Made by a program: the position numbers and the translations under genes. Shown in pieces: positions 12,377-24,400 of a DNA stretch of 64,000 bases (positions are counted from its first letter, which is position 1; each line of letters begins with the position of its first letter). Origin of the DNA: Amoebidium appalachense (lineage: Eukaryota > Ichthyosporea); assembly GCA_963693365.1 (NCBI GenBank), contig CAVNZM010000013.1:744001-808000 (forward strand), written 5' to 3'. A model generated the notes under the pieces. It saw only the letters and a list, made by a program, of their open reading frames with translations, was not told where the DNA came from and did no database searches.

Positions 12377-12760
12377 AAGGCACGGGACGGTCTTGCCACC
12401 ACAATGAAATTTTATCCTTGCTCACGTGCACGTCGACTACTTATCTTCTACTACATATACATGACTTTTTATCAGCCTGACTTTGCACTCGTTCACAACC
12501 TTGATCTTAGCCTATTTGCTGTGATATCCCTGGCCACAAACATATATAATATATCCCTAAACCCACGGGATACCTAAATCTATCCTGAGCGCTCGACCGG
12601 GATATATCCACCCCCTGTGGATAGATTGGAAATCCCGCCCCTCCCTAAATATCATTTGGAACTATCCCAAAACTGCCTAAATATCCGGATATATCCCATA
12701 TCCCGAGGACCCCTAAATATCCTGTGGAGATGCGGGATTTTTTTACATAGGCTTAGAGGA
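11645..12760. mobile_element. TIR-bounded element with CCTAAATATC subrepeats
   Basis: The left end reads taagcctatgtaaatatatccc. The right end is its inverted counterpart, gggatttttttacataggctta, so the element is about 1.1 kb. Degenerate cctaaatatc and tatccc subrepeats fill both arms (11650-11930 and 12540-12730). The middle is (GT)n (11931-12018) and long G tracts. No transposase frame is visible, so a non-autonomous element is inferred. Its right end coincides with the limit of promoter similarity shared by the two flanking genes. Confidence 0.45.
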
Positions 12761-12792
12761 ATGTAAGTAGATCTCGACCTTAGAACTATTGT

Positions 12793-12943
12793 GATTGGTA
12801 GCAAGAGGAAAAAACGAATTTGTTGTCCAATCATAAGCTCTAGCCGCTCATATTCATTACGCCAATCGGATTAGGCTGAAACATTTTGATGGACCAATCC
12901 CTAGCGGGTGTCCAAGGGGATCGGCGATACCGGATATATAAAG
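12793..12943 (+). promoter_or_regulatory. Promoter of repeat-protein copy 2: TATA and CCAAT boxes
   Basis: TATATAAA at 12935-12942. CCAAT motifs lie at 12827, 12862 and 12894, with an inverted gattgg at 12793. Order and spacing follow the promoter of the inverted paralogue at 10328-10480. The transcript probably starts near 12965. Confidence 0.7.
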
Positions 12944-13071
12944 CCCAGTCGACTGGGCAGGACATCATTCAGTCATTCGCCTTCAGTCGCCTCAAAAGCA
13001 AACCGAGTTTGTTGTAGGAAGTACACAGTGTAGCCTAGTAGCAAGTTGTATACACGCACACGTTCTTTAAG

Positions 13072-14560
13072 ATGGTACACATAGCCGCCTCCTCCAGCCT
13101 TCTGGCTGCGGCCGCGGCCTCTGCGGCAGCTGTTGCCGTGCGCCAGGCGCCTGTCGCCGACACCCAAGCGCCTGTCCGGACGGTGCAGAGGGTAGCCACA
13201 CCCGATGTACAGCCCCTCCTCGGTGCTGCGCCCGTGGCTGCAGTGCCTGTGCGTGCCCCGGTAGTGGTCGTGCCAGTGAGCAGTTGGAACAGCGTGCTCG
13301 TGCCCCTGCGTGGCCTGAACTGCCCTGTCGGCTATGCACGCTGGCAAAGGGCATGCCGAAGGATCCCCCGCTGCCCCCGTGGAAAGGTGTGGAAGAGCTG
13401 GTCGGAGGGTTGCTGCAAGCCCACAAACACCACTTGCCCCCCCGGTCAGTTCTGGGACGCAAAGTACCAGCAATGCTGCGATACAAAGACCACCACCACC
13501 AACCCCGCACCTACCCCTGATCCCATCTGCCCCCCCGGCCAGTTCTGGGACGCTAAGTACAACCGCTGCTGCGACATCAAAACTACGGCCACCACTACAC
13601 CCACGTTCACCCCGGCTCCGGTTTGCCCCCCGGGGCAGTATTGGGAGGCAAAATACAACCAATGCTGCGACATCAAAACCATCACCACCTCCATCCCCGC
13701 ACCTACCCCCGATCCCATCTGCCCCCCAGGCCAGTATTGGGACGCCAAGTACAACCAGTGTTGCAACATCAAAACCACTTCGTCTTCTCGCCCCACATCT
13801 ACGCCCGCGCCCGTCTGCCCTCCCGGCCAGTCCTGGGATGAGAAGTATCAGCAATGCTGCAACATCAAGACAACCGCCACCACTAACCCCACGTTCACCC
13901 CGGCACCCGTGTGCCCCCCGGGCCAGTATTGGGATGCCAAGTACACCCAGTGCTGCACCATCAAAACCACAGCCACCACCACCCCAACATTCACCCCCGC
14001 ACCCATCCCCGATCCCATCTGCCCCCCCGGTCAGTTCTGGGACGCAAAGTACAACCGCTGCTGTGATATCAAGACCACAACCACCGCCACTACTCCCACG
14101 TTCACCCCTGCCCCGATTTGTCCCCCTGGCCAGTATTGGGATGCCAAGTACAACCAGTGTTGCAACATCAAAACCACATCGTCCTCTCGCCCCACCCCTA
14201 CGCCTGCGCCCGTGTGCCCCCCCGGTCAGTTCTGGGACGAGAAGTATCAGCAATGCTGCGACCTTAAGATTCCCACGCCTACGCCCGCGCCCGCTTGCTC
14301 CCCTGGTCAGTATTGGGACGCTAAGTACAACCAATGCTGCGAGATCAAGACTCCCACCCCCGGCCCCCTCTTGCCCCCCGGGCCAATATTGGGATGCCAA
14401 GTATAATCAGTGTTGTGAGATTAAGACTGGTGTCCAGGCCCTTAAGGTCATTGCTGCCCCGGCACCTGCCCCCGTCCCAGTGATCATGGCCGCTCTCAGT
14501 GCTGCGGAAGCCGATATGGATTTCGTGAGCGGGGCGGATGATATTGCGGTGGACATGTAA
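13072..14560 (+). pseudogene. Secreted Cys-rich repeat protein, copy 2, with a +1 frameshift
   Basis: Paralogue of the minus-strand gene, starting at the same MVHIAASSSLLAA signal-like sequence. Ten CPPGQ[YF]WDAKYNQCC-type modules read in the first frame. At about 14356-14361 one extra C relative to the paralogue (cccacccccgg against cccacgccgg) shifts the frame, so the first frame stops at 14406. The shifted frame continues with an eleventh module, then EADMDFVSGADD, and stops at 14560. The break lies in a C homopolymer, so a sequencing or assembly error is as likely as real inactivation. Everything else, including the promoter, is intact. Confidence 0.75.
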
Positions 14561-14573
14561 GGGAGATGGTGTT

Positions 14574-14802
14574 TGTACAGTATTGATTCGGCGTGGCTGG
14601 GGTGATACCCTGGGCAAGGTGTGTACATATAGTTAGGACTGTTATAAGTGTGTTAGTTTAGCTACTAGCATCGTAGCACCCTAGCTAGAGTACTGTCGGT
14701 GCTGGGTGGAAGACGGTAGTTCGCCCTGAGGGCCCTTAGGGGTACCTCCGGGAACAAAACGGGATAAATAAAAAAATTAAAAAAAAATGTACAGTATTGA
14801 TT
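14574..14802 (+). mobile_element. SINE-like element copy A with 15-bp target duplication
   Basis: The body, 14589-14787, runs from cggcgtggctgggg to an A-rich tail, cgggataaataaaaaaatta. TGTACAGTATTGATT is repeated on both sides (14574-14588 and 14788-14802), a clear target site duplication. Internal sequence is shared with 16001-16199 and 28965-29157. The body has no obvious tRNA-like head. It starts 13 bp after the stop codon of the repeat-protein gene, so it may lie in its 3' UTR. Confidence 0.8.
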
Positions 14803-15070
14803 GGTAGCAAAGTTTGAGGAATGTAAACATGTTGTACTAAATGAATCATAGCTGGTTTAATTTTAAACATTAATTTATTTTAAAATTTGTTTTTCCTTAA
14901 AAAAAATCTGTGCAAGCAGTGCTGGTCACTGCAATGTTGTTCATTAGTTGCACATCGGTTTTAATAAACATTTAGTCCATTTTACACTACGGGCTCATGC
15001 ACTAGACTAAAATGGTCATCAGCCAACCCCATCCCCCTTCCCCCCTATCCCTCCCCCCACCCTCAGGTAC

Positions 15071-15362
<292 letters not shown>

Positions 15363-15609
15363 CAGGCATCAGCTGAACCACGAGTGCTAACTCTAACAAT
15401 CCTGTTAAATTGAAGAGTTAGGCTAAAGCACATACCAAACGGAACGGTGCGAAAGGAGTATATTTTTCTTTTCTCTTTGGACACGTGACCATTGTGATCA
15501 ACAGAGCACGAGAATAATTAGACCGTCTGTCGCAGAAAATAAAAGAAGGTTTGCTGGCTTTTTTTTGGTAAATGTGTGCAAGCGCTTGCTGGCCTGTGCC
15601 AAGCACAAA

Positions 15610-15756
15610 GTGGTATACCCTACACACACACATGCAGACACAAACACACACAGCCCACACCGACCCATACACACACGCACCGTGGCACACACACACACAC
15701 ATACACACTGACACAGTCGCACACGCACACACACCTGCACACACCCGCACACAGAT

Positions 15757-15850
<94 letters not shown>
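15610..15850. repeat. (CA)n microsatellite, interrupted then pure
   Basis: Interrupted CA from 15621, pure from about 15756 to 15850. Confidence 0.93.
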
Positions 15851-15852
<2 letters not shown>

Positions 15853-16000
15853 TAGGAACCACCATATTTCTGGCAAGCACGTTGGCCACATTAGTAAACA
15901 AATCATACCGCATCCGATGAGTTCAACCAATGAGCGTCCGGTTTTAAATTTTAAATGTAGGTTTTGACTGGAGGGGAGGACTGGTGCTCCTCACTAGCAA

Positions 16001-16199
16001 GGCTGGGGCAACAACCCTGGGCTAAGTGTGTACAAGTAGCTAGGTTTGTCAACGGTGTATTAGTTTAGCTATTTGCACCCTTAGCATTCTAAGTAAGGTT
16101 CAGCCGGCACTGGGTGGAACTTTTTGTGACGGCAGTTTCCATAAAGGATTCCTAAGGGGCCCCCTGGGAACAAAACGGGACAACAACAACAACAAAAAA
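16001..16199 (+). mobile_element. SINE-like element copy B
   Basis: Shares ggctggggcaacaaccctgg, ctaagtgtgtac, tagtttagcta and gggaacaaaacggga with copies A and C, in the same order. It ends in (CAA)n and A. No target duplication is clear. Confidence 0.7.
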
Positions 16200-16511
16200 G
16201 TGAATTTTGGAAAAACACGCACACATGCACACACACACGCACACACTCATAAATTAACCGTCCCTAGCACTATTTTGTTGCGCACACACACATACATAGA
16301 GCGAAAACAGCAACAGGACACATATGGAGCGAAACCACCCCCTGCAATAATAATAACAATAAAAAAAGCTATGTATGCTTATTGTTGGTTTTGTGGTAGA
16401 ACCTAACCAAGCCACATAAGGGATGAACATAAATACATGACACGAAATGACCCTGCGCTCTGCTTTTATATGGGCCGAAAACACCGCCAGGCTTTATTGC
16501 CACAGGTAAAG

Positions 16512-16533
16512 GTATTACCTTTAAAGGTAATAC
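16512..16533. repeat. Perfect 22-bp palindrome
   Basis: The arms gtattaccttt and aaaggtaatac form an uninterrupted inverted repeat with no spacer. Confidence 0.9.
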
Positions 16534-16796
16534 GGCCCGGGTACCATATCAGGAGCGGGCAATTTTTGAATTCTCCCTCCCGGTTGCCAGCAAGATCGTT
16601 ACGATGACATTTTATTGAGGGGGTTTACACACTTTTTAAACCCCGTCGTCATCCAGAAATAGATTCAAATAGATCTATTCGACTTATTTGCTGAGCGCGG
16701 TAAATATTTGGCTTTTGAATTTAAGAGCAATCGGTACTAAATATTGCTACATTTTTCTATACAATGCCTTCAGAGGGTTCAAATCAGAACGAATTA

Positions 16797-17057
16797 TTAT
16801 ATACAAATATTTAATTTATAATTGTATCTTATGCGTGTAGCGGCAATCTGATTGCTCTTATCCAATCCTTGTACTACCTGTTCCGTGACCGCGTTTCTGG
16901 AAATTCTTTGCCTCCGTCTGGCGGGATTGCGTTGAACCCAATCGGGTCTCAGCCTCAGATCTGCCGCTGGCGGCACAGCCAAACTTGAATGGTCCGCCCA
17001 GTCGCGGTGTTGCGTGCACACAGTGCCTGGTTTCACTATTTCACGTGCATTATCCAC
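16797..17057 (-). CDS. Possible small ORF, unrecognised (86 aa)
   Basis: Starts MDNAREIVKPGTVC. The middle is GC-richer than its AT-rich surroundings and a TATATA-like string lies about 25 bp upstream on the same strand. No family is recognised and no splice sites support it. It may be chance. Confidence 0.15.
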   Translation of the reverse strand: MDNAREIVKPGTVCTQHRDWADHSSLAVPPAADLRLRPDWVQRNPARRRQRISRNAVTEQVVQGLDKSNQIAATRIRYNYKLNICI

Positions 17058-17808
17058 ATACTACAAAGGTCATACTGCTATATAAAGCATCAAATGAGGC
17101 CATGACCATAATTTCATACCATAATCTGCGTATGTAACACACATCATACATAATCATTGCATCCACGGACCAAGATCGGGTTGTTCTACAGTAAAACGAT
17201 GGCTCAGGCTAGGACTCATGGTGAAACACCTTGGTAATCTCCTTGGTAATTCACTAGTTTCTGTAATGAATAGTAACGGTACAATATTGTACTCTTACAT
17301 GCTGTGGGAACTAAAATGCGGATTCTGTCAAAGTTCGTATCACTATATTTTTAACTTTATGCATATGGGCATATATATGCAGCCCTTTTTTCTGCCCTTT
17401 CTAGTATCATCATAGTACCACATATCAAATTTGATCGCTAGCTAATTTTTATTAGTGATTGAATGCCAGCGGAAGATAACATTGGTTATCCAAAGCATAG
17501 TCAGGAACGTGGCTTCACGATCTTTACGAATAGATCACTGGTGTCAGGGCATGATGTTATTGGCTAAACTCAAAGCACGGCTAGTGCACCGTTGGGGTCA
17601 TCCATCCATGTACACGTGCATGCATCACCGTAAATGGGAGGCACGGGGTTTCAGATCTCTCTTAGATCTCTGTGATCCATACATCGTAGGAAGCCGAGAT
17701 TTAGTGATTATTTCACGTTCTGAGAAAAAAGGTTGTGATAGCACATAGTCGTGTGTGTGTAGATATGCATGCCATGCCACACGCACACGCACACACATGC
17801 ACTTGATA

Positions 17809-17811
<3 letters not shown>

Positions 17812-17899
<88 letters not shown>

Positions 17900-17926
17900 A
17901 CACGTCACACACACACACACGCACAC

Positions 17927-17981
<55 letters not shown>

Positions 17982-18034
17982 TGTACACACGTATACGTAC
18001 GTACACACACACCCACGCACACACACACACGTAG

Positions 18035-18125
<91 letters not shown>

Positions 18126-18290
18126 CACGCAAGCATGCGCACGTCCGCGCACACACGCACACACATGCACATACACACAGAAGACACACACAGACACACA
18201 CACCACACATACACACACACACACAAACGCACGCGCACGCGCACGCGCACGCACACACGCACACACGCACACATACACATACCCACACAC
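17812..18290. repeat. Compound (CA)n / (ACGC)n microsatellite
   Basis: (CA)n at 17812-17890 and 17925-17990, then about 24 tetranucleotide units of ACGC at about 18033-18125, then mixed CA/CGCA. Confidence 0.93.
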
Positions 18291-18340
18291 TCTCTCTCTC
18301 CCTCACATCCTTTCCCCCCCCCCCCTCTAGATTTCTCTCG

Positions 18341-18475
<135 letters not shown>

Positions 18476-18988
18476 CCCAACCACATCGGCTGAGTCAATT
18501 TGCTTCGAGCAGAATTATTCTGCAAAAAGCAGAATTATTCTGCAAAAAGCAGAATCATTCTGCTGAAAGCAGAATTATTCTGCAAAAGCAGAATCAATCT
18601 GCTAAAAGCAGAATTATTCTGGCAAAAGCAGAATCAATCTGCTAAACGCAGAATTATTTTGCAAAGACAGAATCACTCTAAAAGCAGAATCAATCTGCAA
18701 ACAGCAGAATCAATCTGCTAGAAGCAGAATCAATTTGCTAGAAGCAGAATTATTCTGCTAAAAGCAGAATTATTCAGCTGTCGAAAGCAGAATGATTCTG
18801 CTTGTTGCGGAATAATTACTCTAAAAGCAGAGTGATTCTGCTAAAGCAGAGTCATTCTGCGTTTGCAGAATAATTCTGCTAAAGGCAGAGTGATTCTGTT
18901 TTTGCAGAATAATTCTGCTTTTTGCAGAAATGATTCTGCTTTTGCAGAATAATTCTTCTTTTCGCAATAACTCTGCCGATGTGGTTGC
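18476..18988. repeat. Palindromic GCAGAAT array bounded by inverted repeats
   Basis: About two dozen degenerate copies of a unit near 21 bp. Its core, GCAGAATTATTCTGC, is itself a palindrome, and units are joined by AAAA or TAAAA. The array is bounded by cccaaccacatcggctgag on the left and by its inverted counterpart ctctgccgatgtggttg on the right. (CT)n lies on both outer sides. There is no protein-coding sign. Confidence 0.85.
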
Positions 18989-18991
18989 CCC

Positions 18992-19215
<224 letters not shown>

Positions 19216-19349
19216 TCTCTATCACACACACTCACTGGTCTCATTCACCCACACACACTCACGCACACACAATATGTGGGTAAACGAAACCGATCGGTGA
19301 TACTCCCTGCAACTCATTATGAACTTTGGCGAAAAAGGTGCACTGAGCT

Positions 19350-19480
19350 TTGATCATGACATGTCCACCTAGCCTTACGTTCTTCTTGGTACGATCATTA
19401 GAGGGGTGTGTCAGCAACTTTTTGAAAGCCTTCCCTACAGCGGCAGGAATGGTTGTATTGATTGAAATCGCATTGGGCCT
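19350..19480 (-). CDS. Possible orphan exon, unrecognised
   Basis: The minus strand is open and reads KAFKKLLTHPSNDRTKKN followed by VRLGGHVMIKAQC. It has an acceptor-like TGCCGCTGTAG and a donor-like AAGAAC/GTAAGG. Composition looks coding, but no family is recognised and no partner exon is fixed. Confidence 0.25.
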
Positions 19481-20670
19481 CCGGGTCGCAGGTGTGGGTG
19501 GCGTGGGGGGTGGCGTGGGGGGTGGGGGGGGGGGACTATGTCTGATCAGCGTTTGTCTAGGGAATGGGAAGGTGTGTGTGTGTGGGGGGGGGGGGGGGGG
19601 GGGGGGGGGGAGGGGGGGAAGCAAAGAAGGAAAGAGGCAAAGAAGCAAAGAAGCAAAGAAGCAAAGCAGAAAAGCAATCATAGGCCACACATTGAGGAAG
19701 ACCTTCGGCAAGGGGCCACTTGGTGGAAGAACGAGGGGGGGGGGGAGGGGGGGGATGGGAGGGTTGCTCCGGATCAGGAGGCCTAAACGAGCCAGACTGT
19801 GGTTTAGAATTTGCACTGGTGCTGCATGTGACGCGCGTGTTTTGGGGGAGGGCGGGGGAGGGAGGGGGGGGGGAGGGAGGGAGGCTAGGGAGGGGGGCGG
19901 GGGGAGGGGAGCGGGGGATTGCTATTTTCTATGGTGGGGGAGCCAGTGGGGGCCGGGAGGGAGATGGGGAGGGGGAGGGGGGGGGAGGGGGGATGTTTGG
20001 GGGGGGGAGGGGGGTCTGTTAGGCTTACCGGTTTACCCGCTAACATTTTGGAGGTCGGATAGACTAGCACCTTCATACACTTACCGTATATGTTTGCGGT
20101 GTGAAGCCCCACACGTACGTGTGCTTGCTTTAAACATTAAGCTTATTCTGACGTGAGGATTGACCATACCACCTACATTTCGTGTACATATCAGCTACCT
20201 CATATTGAATATGCACGGAATACTCCTCACTAAATATAGATGTACTGAGTGGATTGTTTCTTAACGTTAACGTCTATTTCGCTGTTTTTCTAATGTTCCC
20301 TTATATGGATGTTGCTCAATGTCTAAACATGGAAATAAATCACACCATAAATGGGCAAAGCAAATCATCAATCTGACGTCATTATGACGTCCTGTAACGA
20401 AATGTCGCAAAGGACCTTCAAGGGGGTTTCTTTCAGGCCGATTAATTGTCCCAATTCCAGCACATCGGGGTCAGGCCATTTGCTCAGCATATAAATCGTG
20501 ATACGAACTGCAATCTTCTTCCTAACGCTTTATTATTATTATTGCCTTCTGTAATTTCTTTTTCCCCCTTTTCTTTTTCCTTTTGCTGTATTATGGCGCA
20601 TCTGTACCTTGCTGCCGGAAAAACGATGATGCGTAGCTGATGCGCAGCACGCCAATCAAATAGCTAGAAT
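19480..20670. other. G-rich tracts then AT-rich unique sequence
   Basis: G-rich tracts at 19522-19535, 19583-19618 and 19735-20010, then unique AT-rich DNA. Within it aagggggtttcttt at 20420-20433 recurs inverted at 26587-26600 on the other side of the retrotransposon. No gene is seen. Confidence 0.5.
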
Positions 20671-20682
20671 CCCCTTCTGACC

Positions 20683-21448
20683 TGTTGGAGTACACTGGTA
20701 CTCCCGGCTAGCAATGTCTGTTAGAGAAAGTTTCTGAGCAATTGAATAACTGTTTCAACACTCACTCGAGTGCATAGAGCTTTTGTTTACGGTCATATTC
20801 ATATATGGTAGTTATATGTTTGAGCCAAAACTGTACCAATGACGAGCTTCACTAGCAACGTGCTAATTGTGCTCTCTTTTCGGCTATTCCCGGTTCAGAT
20901 GATGTCATGTCTATATTTGCCACAGGATTCTATTCTTAGAGTGGTAGTGTGCTTTATTCCCGGATATTCTCAGAATATTTTTAGTTGTGTGAAGCAAGAT
21001 TTACGTTTAACTGCAATTGGTGTGTTAAACACGTTTATTTGTGTGCTTTAGTGCAAGTTAACTAGCCACTCAACGTGCACAGTTAACTTTTATATCTTTA
21101 ACGACTTGTTTTCATTGTGCTCTCTTTTCGGCCATGCTGTACATGGCCCACCACCAGGGTGCACACGAGGCCACCATGAGGTGGCCAACGACTATATAAA
21201 GCAGTGCCTCCCATGTCACAAACATGGGAAGCAGAACGTTTGATTTACACTTTTCTACTGTCGTTTCCAGTGCACAAAACACATAGACTAGTTACCCATC
21301 ATACACGACACTATGTCTGACAACTTACAGTTGCAGCAACTAGTCCAACTACTGGAGCAGAGGTTGGCCTCACAAGATGCAATCATTTCTGACTTACAGA
21401 AGGAACAACGTGCACTAGAACTAGCTTCTATGAACACAATGTCCAACA
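20683..21448 (+). repeat. 5' LTR
   Basis: TGTTGGA...TCCAACA boundaries. It holds a promoter TATATAAA at 21193-21200 and the first 136 bases of the gag-pol frame (ATG at 21313), an arrangement like yeast Ty1. Confidence 0.94.
21193..21200 (+). promoter_or_regulatory. LTR TATA box
   Basis: TATATAAA lies in the U3 part of the 5' LTR; the same motif is at 26308-26315 in the 3' LTR. Transcription should start about 25-30 bp downstream, before the gag ATG at 21313. Confidence 0.7.
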
Positions 21449-24400
21449 GGGTTATGGGCCCCTCACGTAATGATTCCATCAAGTTCAAGGTCGACATCCC
21501 TCTCTTCACTGGCATTGATAATGATTCAGGCACGGACTACCACACATGGGCCGAAACCATGTATGTCCAGCTTTCTGGTGCTGGTCTTCTCCACACCATC
21601 GCGCCCAGTACGGAGCACCCGGCTACCCGTGAACAGGTCGACACTGCCCGTTCCTACCTGTGGCAAGCACTCTCGGTTGACGTGCGTTGTATCCTAGGGT
21701 TAACACGCACCACCACACCTGCGGAGATATGGTCGGCCCTATCTGCCCACTACCTGGAGCAATCTGAGGCCAATCAGTACGACCTTATCGGGCTGTACAT
21801 GAATTCTACGCCTGAACCTACGGACACCGCGACGAAATACGCCATGAAACTCCGCGGCTACGTGCGGCGCCTGGCCGATTACGGCACACAAATTGGTGAT
21901 GCTCAAGTGCTGACCAAGCTCACCAACGACCTCGGCAAGGTGCCTTACTACGAAATGCCTGTAATTGCCTACAAGATGACACCCAAGCCTACCGTGATGG
22001 GCCTCCTCCAACAGCTACGGGCATATGAGACCAGCCACCCACGTGCACGTGTGACTACCAGCTCCGGGCCGGCCGCCTTCACCACACGGGCTCCTCAACC
22101 TGTCATCTGCCACGGCTGCGGCAAACCAGGCCACATCAAGTCTCAGTGCCCCAACGGCAACGGCCAACACAGCAACTCTGGCAACAACCGTGCCAGCACC
22201 TACCCCAAGGGTTCCTGCGTCAACCACCCACTGTCTACCAGTCACACTACCGCCATGTGCAAGGGGGGCAACCGTGCCAACGGCCGCAAACCTAAGGGTG
22301 GTCCCCTCCCGCCTGGGTCCTGCATCAACCACCCTGCCTCTACTACCCACACTACGGCACAGTGCAAGGGGGGGGCTGCCGCTCCCCGGGCTTTCCTCAT
22401 GTCTAGCAACGACTGTGGCACCAACAAGGTGCTCCTCGACTCTGGAGCCACTGACCATGTGTGCCCCCGGCCCGATGTGTTCATCAACATGCGTGCGGCG
22501 CCTTACTCCACGGTCCAAGTAGCCGACAAGGGTGCATGTGCAGTGCTTGGGGTGGGCGACGTGTTCTTTTCCAGCACCATCGACGGCGTTACTGCGGTGC
22601 ATCAGCTGACGGATGTACTCTACGTGCCCTCCATCCCCGACACTCTCATCAGTGTGTTCACGGCAACTACCAACGGTGTTTTACCCCGCTTTGACACCCG
22701 CGGCGGCGTTAAGTTGTGCTACGGCGATCAAATTCTGGCCACCGGCTCGGCTGTCGGCACCAAGCTGTACCACATGGCGGTGTCTCTTCTGCGCGCGGAC
22801 ACAACCCCGGACGCCCAAACCACCACTGCTCCGCGTATCCTCAAGGTTACTGCCGACCTCAACACGTGGCACTACCGTCTGGGCCATGCTGGCATTGACG
22901 CTGTACGCTCGGTCATCAAGTCTGCAGGCCTGTTGGTGGGTGGCGGTGCCAAGTCTCCGGGTGTGTGTGAGCCCTGTGCCCTCGGCAAAGCCCACCGTGT
23001 TGCCTTCTCCGAATCAACTAGCCAAGCTCCCCGGGTCCTAGCCAAGGTTCACAGCGACATCAGCGGCCCCTTCCCTCCCGCGATCGGTGGTGCTCAGTAC
23101 TTGGCGACGTTCCACGACGAATTCACCGGCCACACCACGGCCGTGCCCCTCGTCAAGAAGTCGGACACACTGGCTGCATATGTGACGTACCACAAGGCGG
23201 CGGTTACCCAACACGGTGTTCCCATGCAGGTGTTTCAGTCCGACGGGGGGGGCGAGTACATGGGCACGGCCTTCGGGGACTACAACCGTGAGCATGGCAT
23301 TCGCCATCAGATCACTACCACCGGCTCTCCTCAACAGAATGGGACTGCCGAACGACTGAACCGGACCCTCCTCGACATGGTTCGGGCACTCCTGCAGCAG
23401 TCCGGCCTTCCGGTGGGATTCTGGGCCGAGGCAGCTATGACCGCGGCTTTTATACGCAACATGCTCCCGTCGCGAGCCACCGGCAGCCAATCGTCTCCCG
23501 CCCTGCTGTGGACCGGCATTCCTCCCGACTACAGCCGGCTCCGTGTCTGGGGCTCTCCCTGCTACGTCCATCAACAGGATAGACCGAAACTGGCGCCTCG
23601 TGCCGTCAAGGGCATCTTCGTGGGCTACCCTCCTAACATCAAGGGCTACAAGGTCTGGATTCCAGCAGCACACAAGATGACCGTCAGCCGTGACGTGCAG
23701 TTCGACGAGGCTGCTATTCTGCACCCCCTCCGTGATGTCCCATCTGATTGGTCGACCGCACCGGCAATTCATCATTTTTTGGAGTCATCTGATTCGTCAA
23801 ATCAGCCAGCCAATCACATCGTCCGGAATGATCAGCAATCTGATTCGTCTCGTCTGTCAGCCAATGGGACAGCGCCGAGTGATCAATTGGACATTCCGAT
23901 CCTGCCCGAGCCTGCACATCGGCTCCCCCGGACGACCCGTAGTGGCGCTGTGTACAACGACCAACGTCGAGGCCCGACTGCCAACGTGGCTGCTGCTACG
24001 GCCCCCCTTGCCCCCCAGGCTACGGCTCCTGCATCAACACCCATCAAGGCTTCCACCATTGTTGTCCCCAAGACTGTCCGGGCTGCACTCAAGAGTCCCC
24101 AGCGTCTGAAATGGGAGGAGGCTGCACACCGTGAGCTCAAGGCCCTGGAAGACAACGGCACCTTCACCCTTGTGCCCCGTCCAGAGGATGGCTCCACTGT
24201 CATTCCGGTCGGCTGGGTCTTTACGGTCAAGCAGGACAACGTCGGCAACGTCACTGCTTTCAAGGCCCGGCTTGTGGCCCGGGGCAACTACCAGCAGCCT
24301 GGCCAGGACTATTTCGTCACCGAGTCACCTGTGGCTGCGCTGGCTACCATCCGGCTGGTTTTGGCTACCTCCGTGGCCCAAGGTCTGCCTCTGCGCCACA

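Noticed and set aside
17455-17748. 97-residue plus-strand frame near 17.5 kb
   Set aside because: No domain, no promoter or splice support, and composition like surrounding non-coding DNA.
18476-18988. Possible CRISPR array
   Set aside because: Units are nearly contiguous palindromes without unique spacers, in a eukaryotic context flanked by CT arrays.
20839-21051. 70-residue frame inside the 5' LTR, repeated at 25954-26166
   Set aside because: Lies in U3 upstream of the LTR TATA box and has no family; identical copy is due to the LTR repeat.
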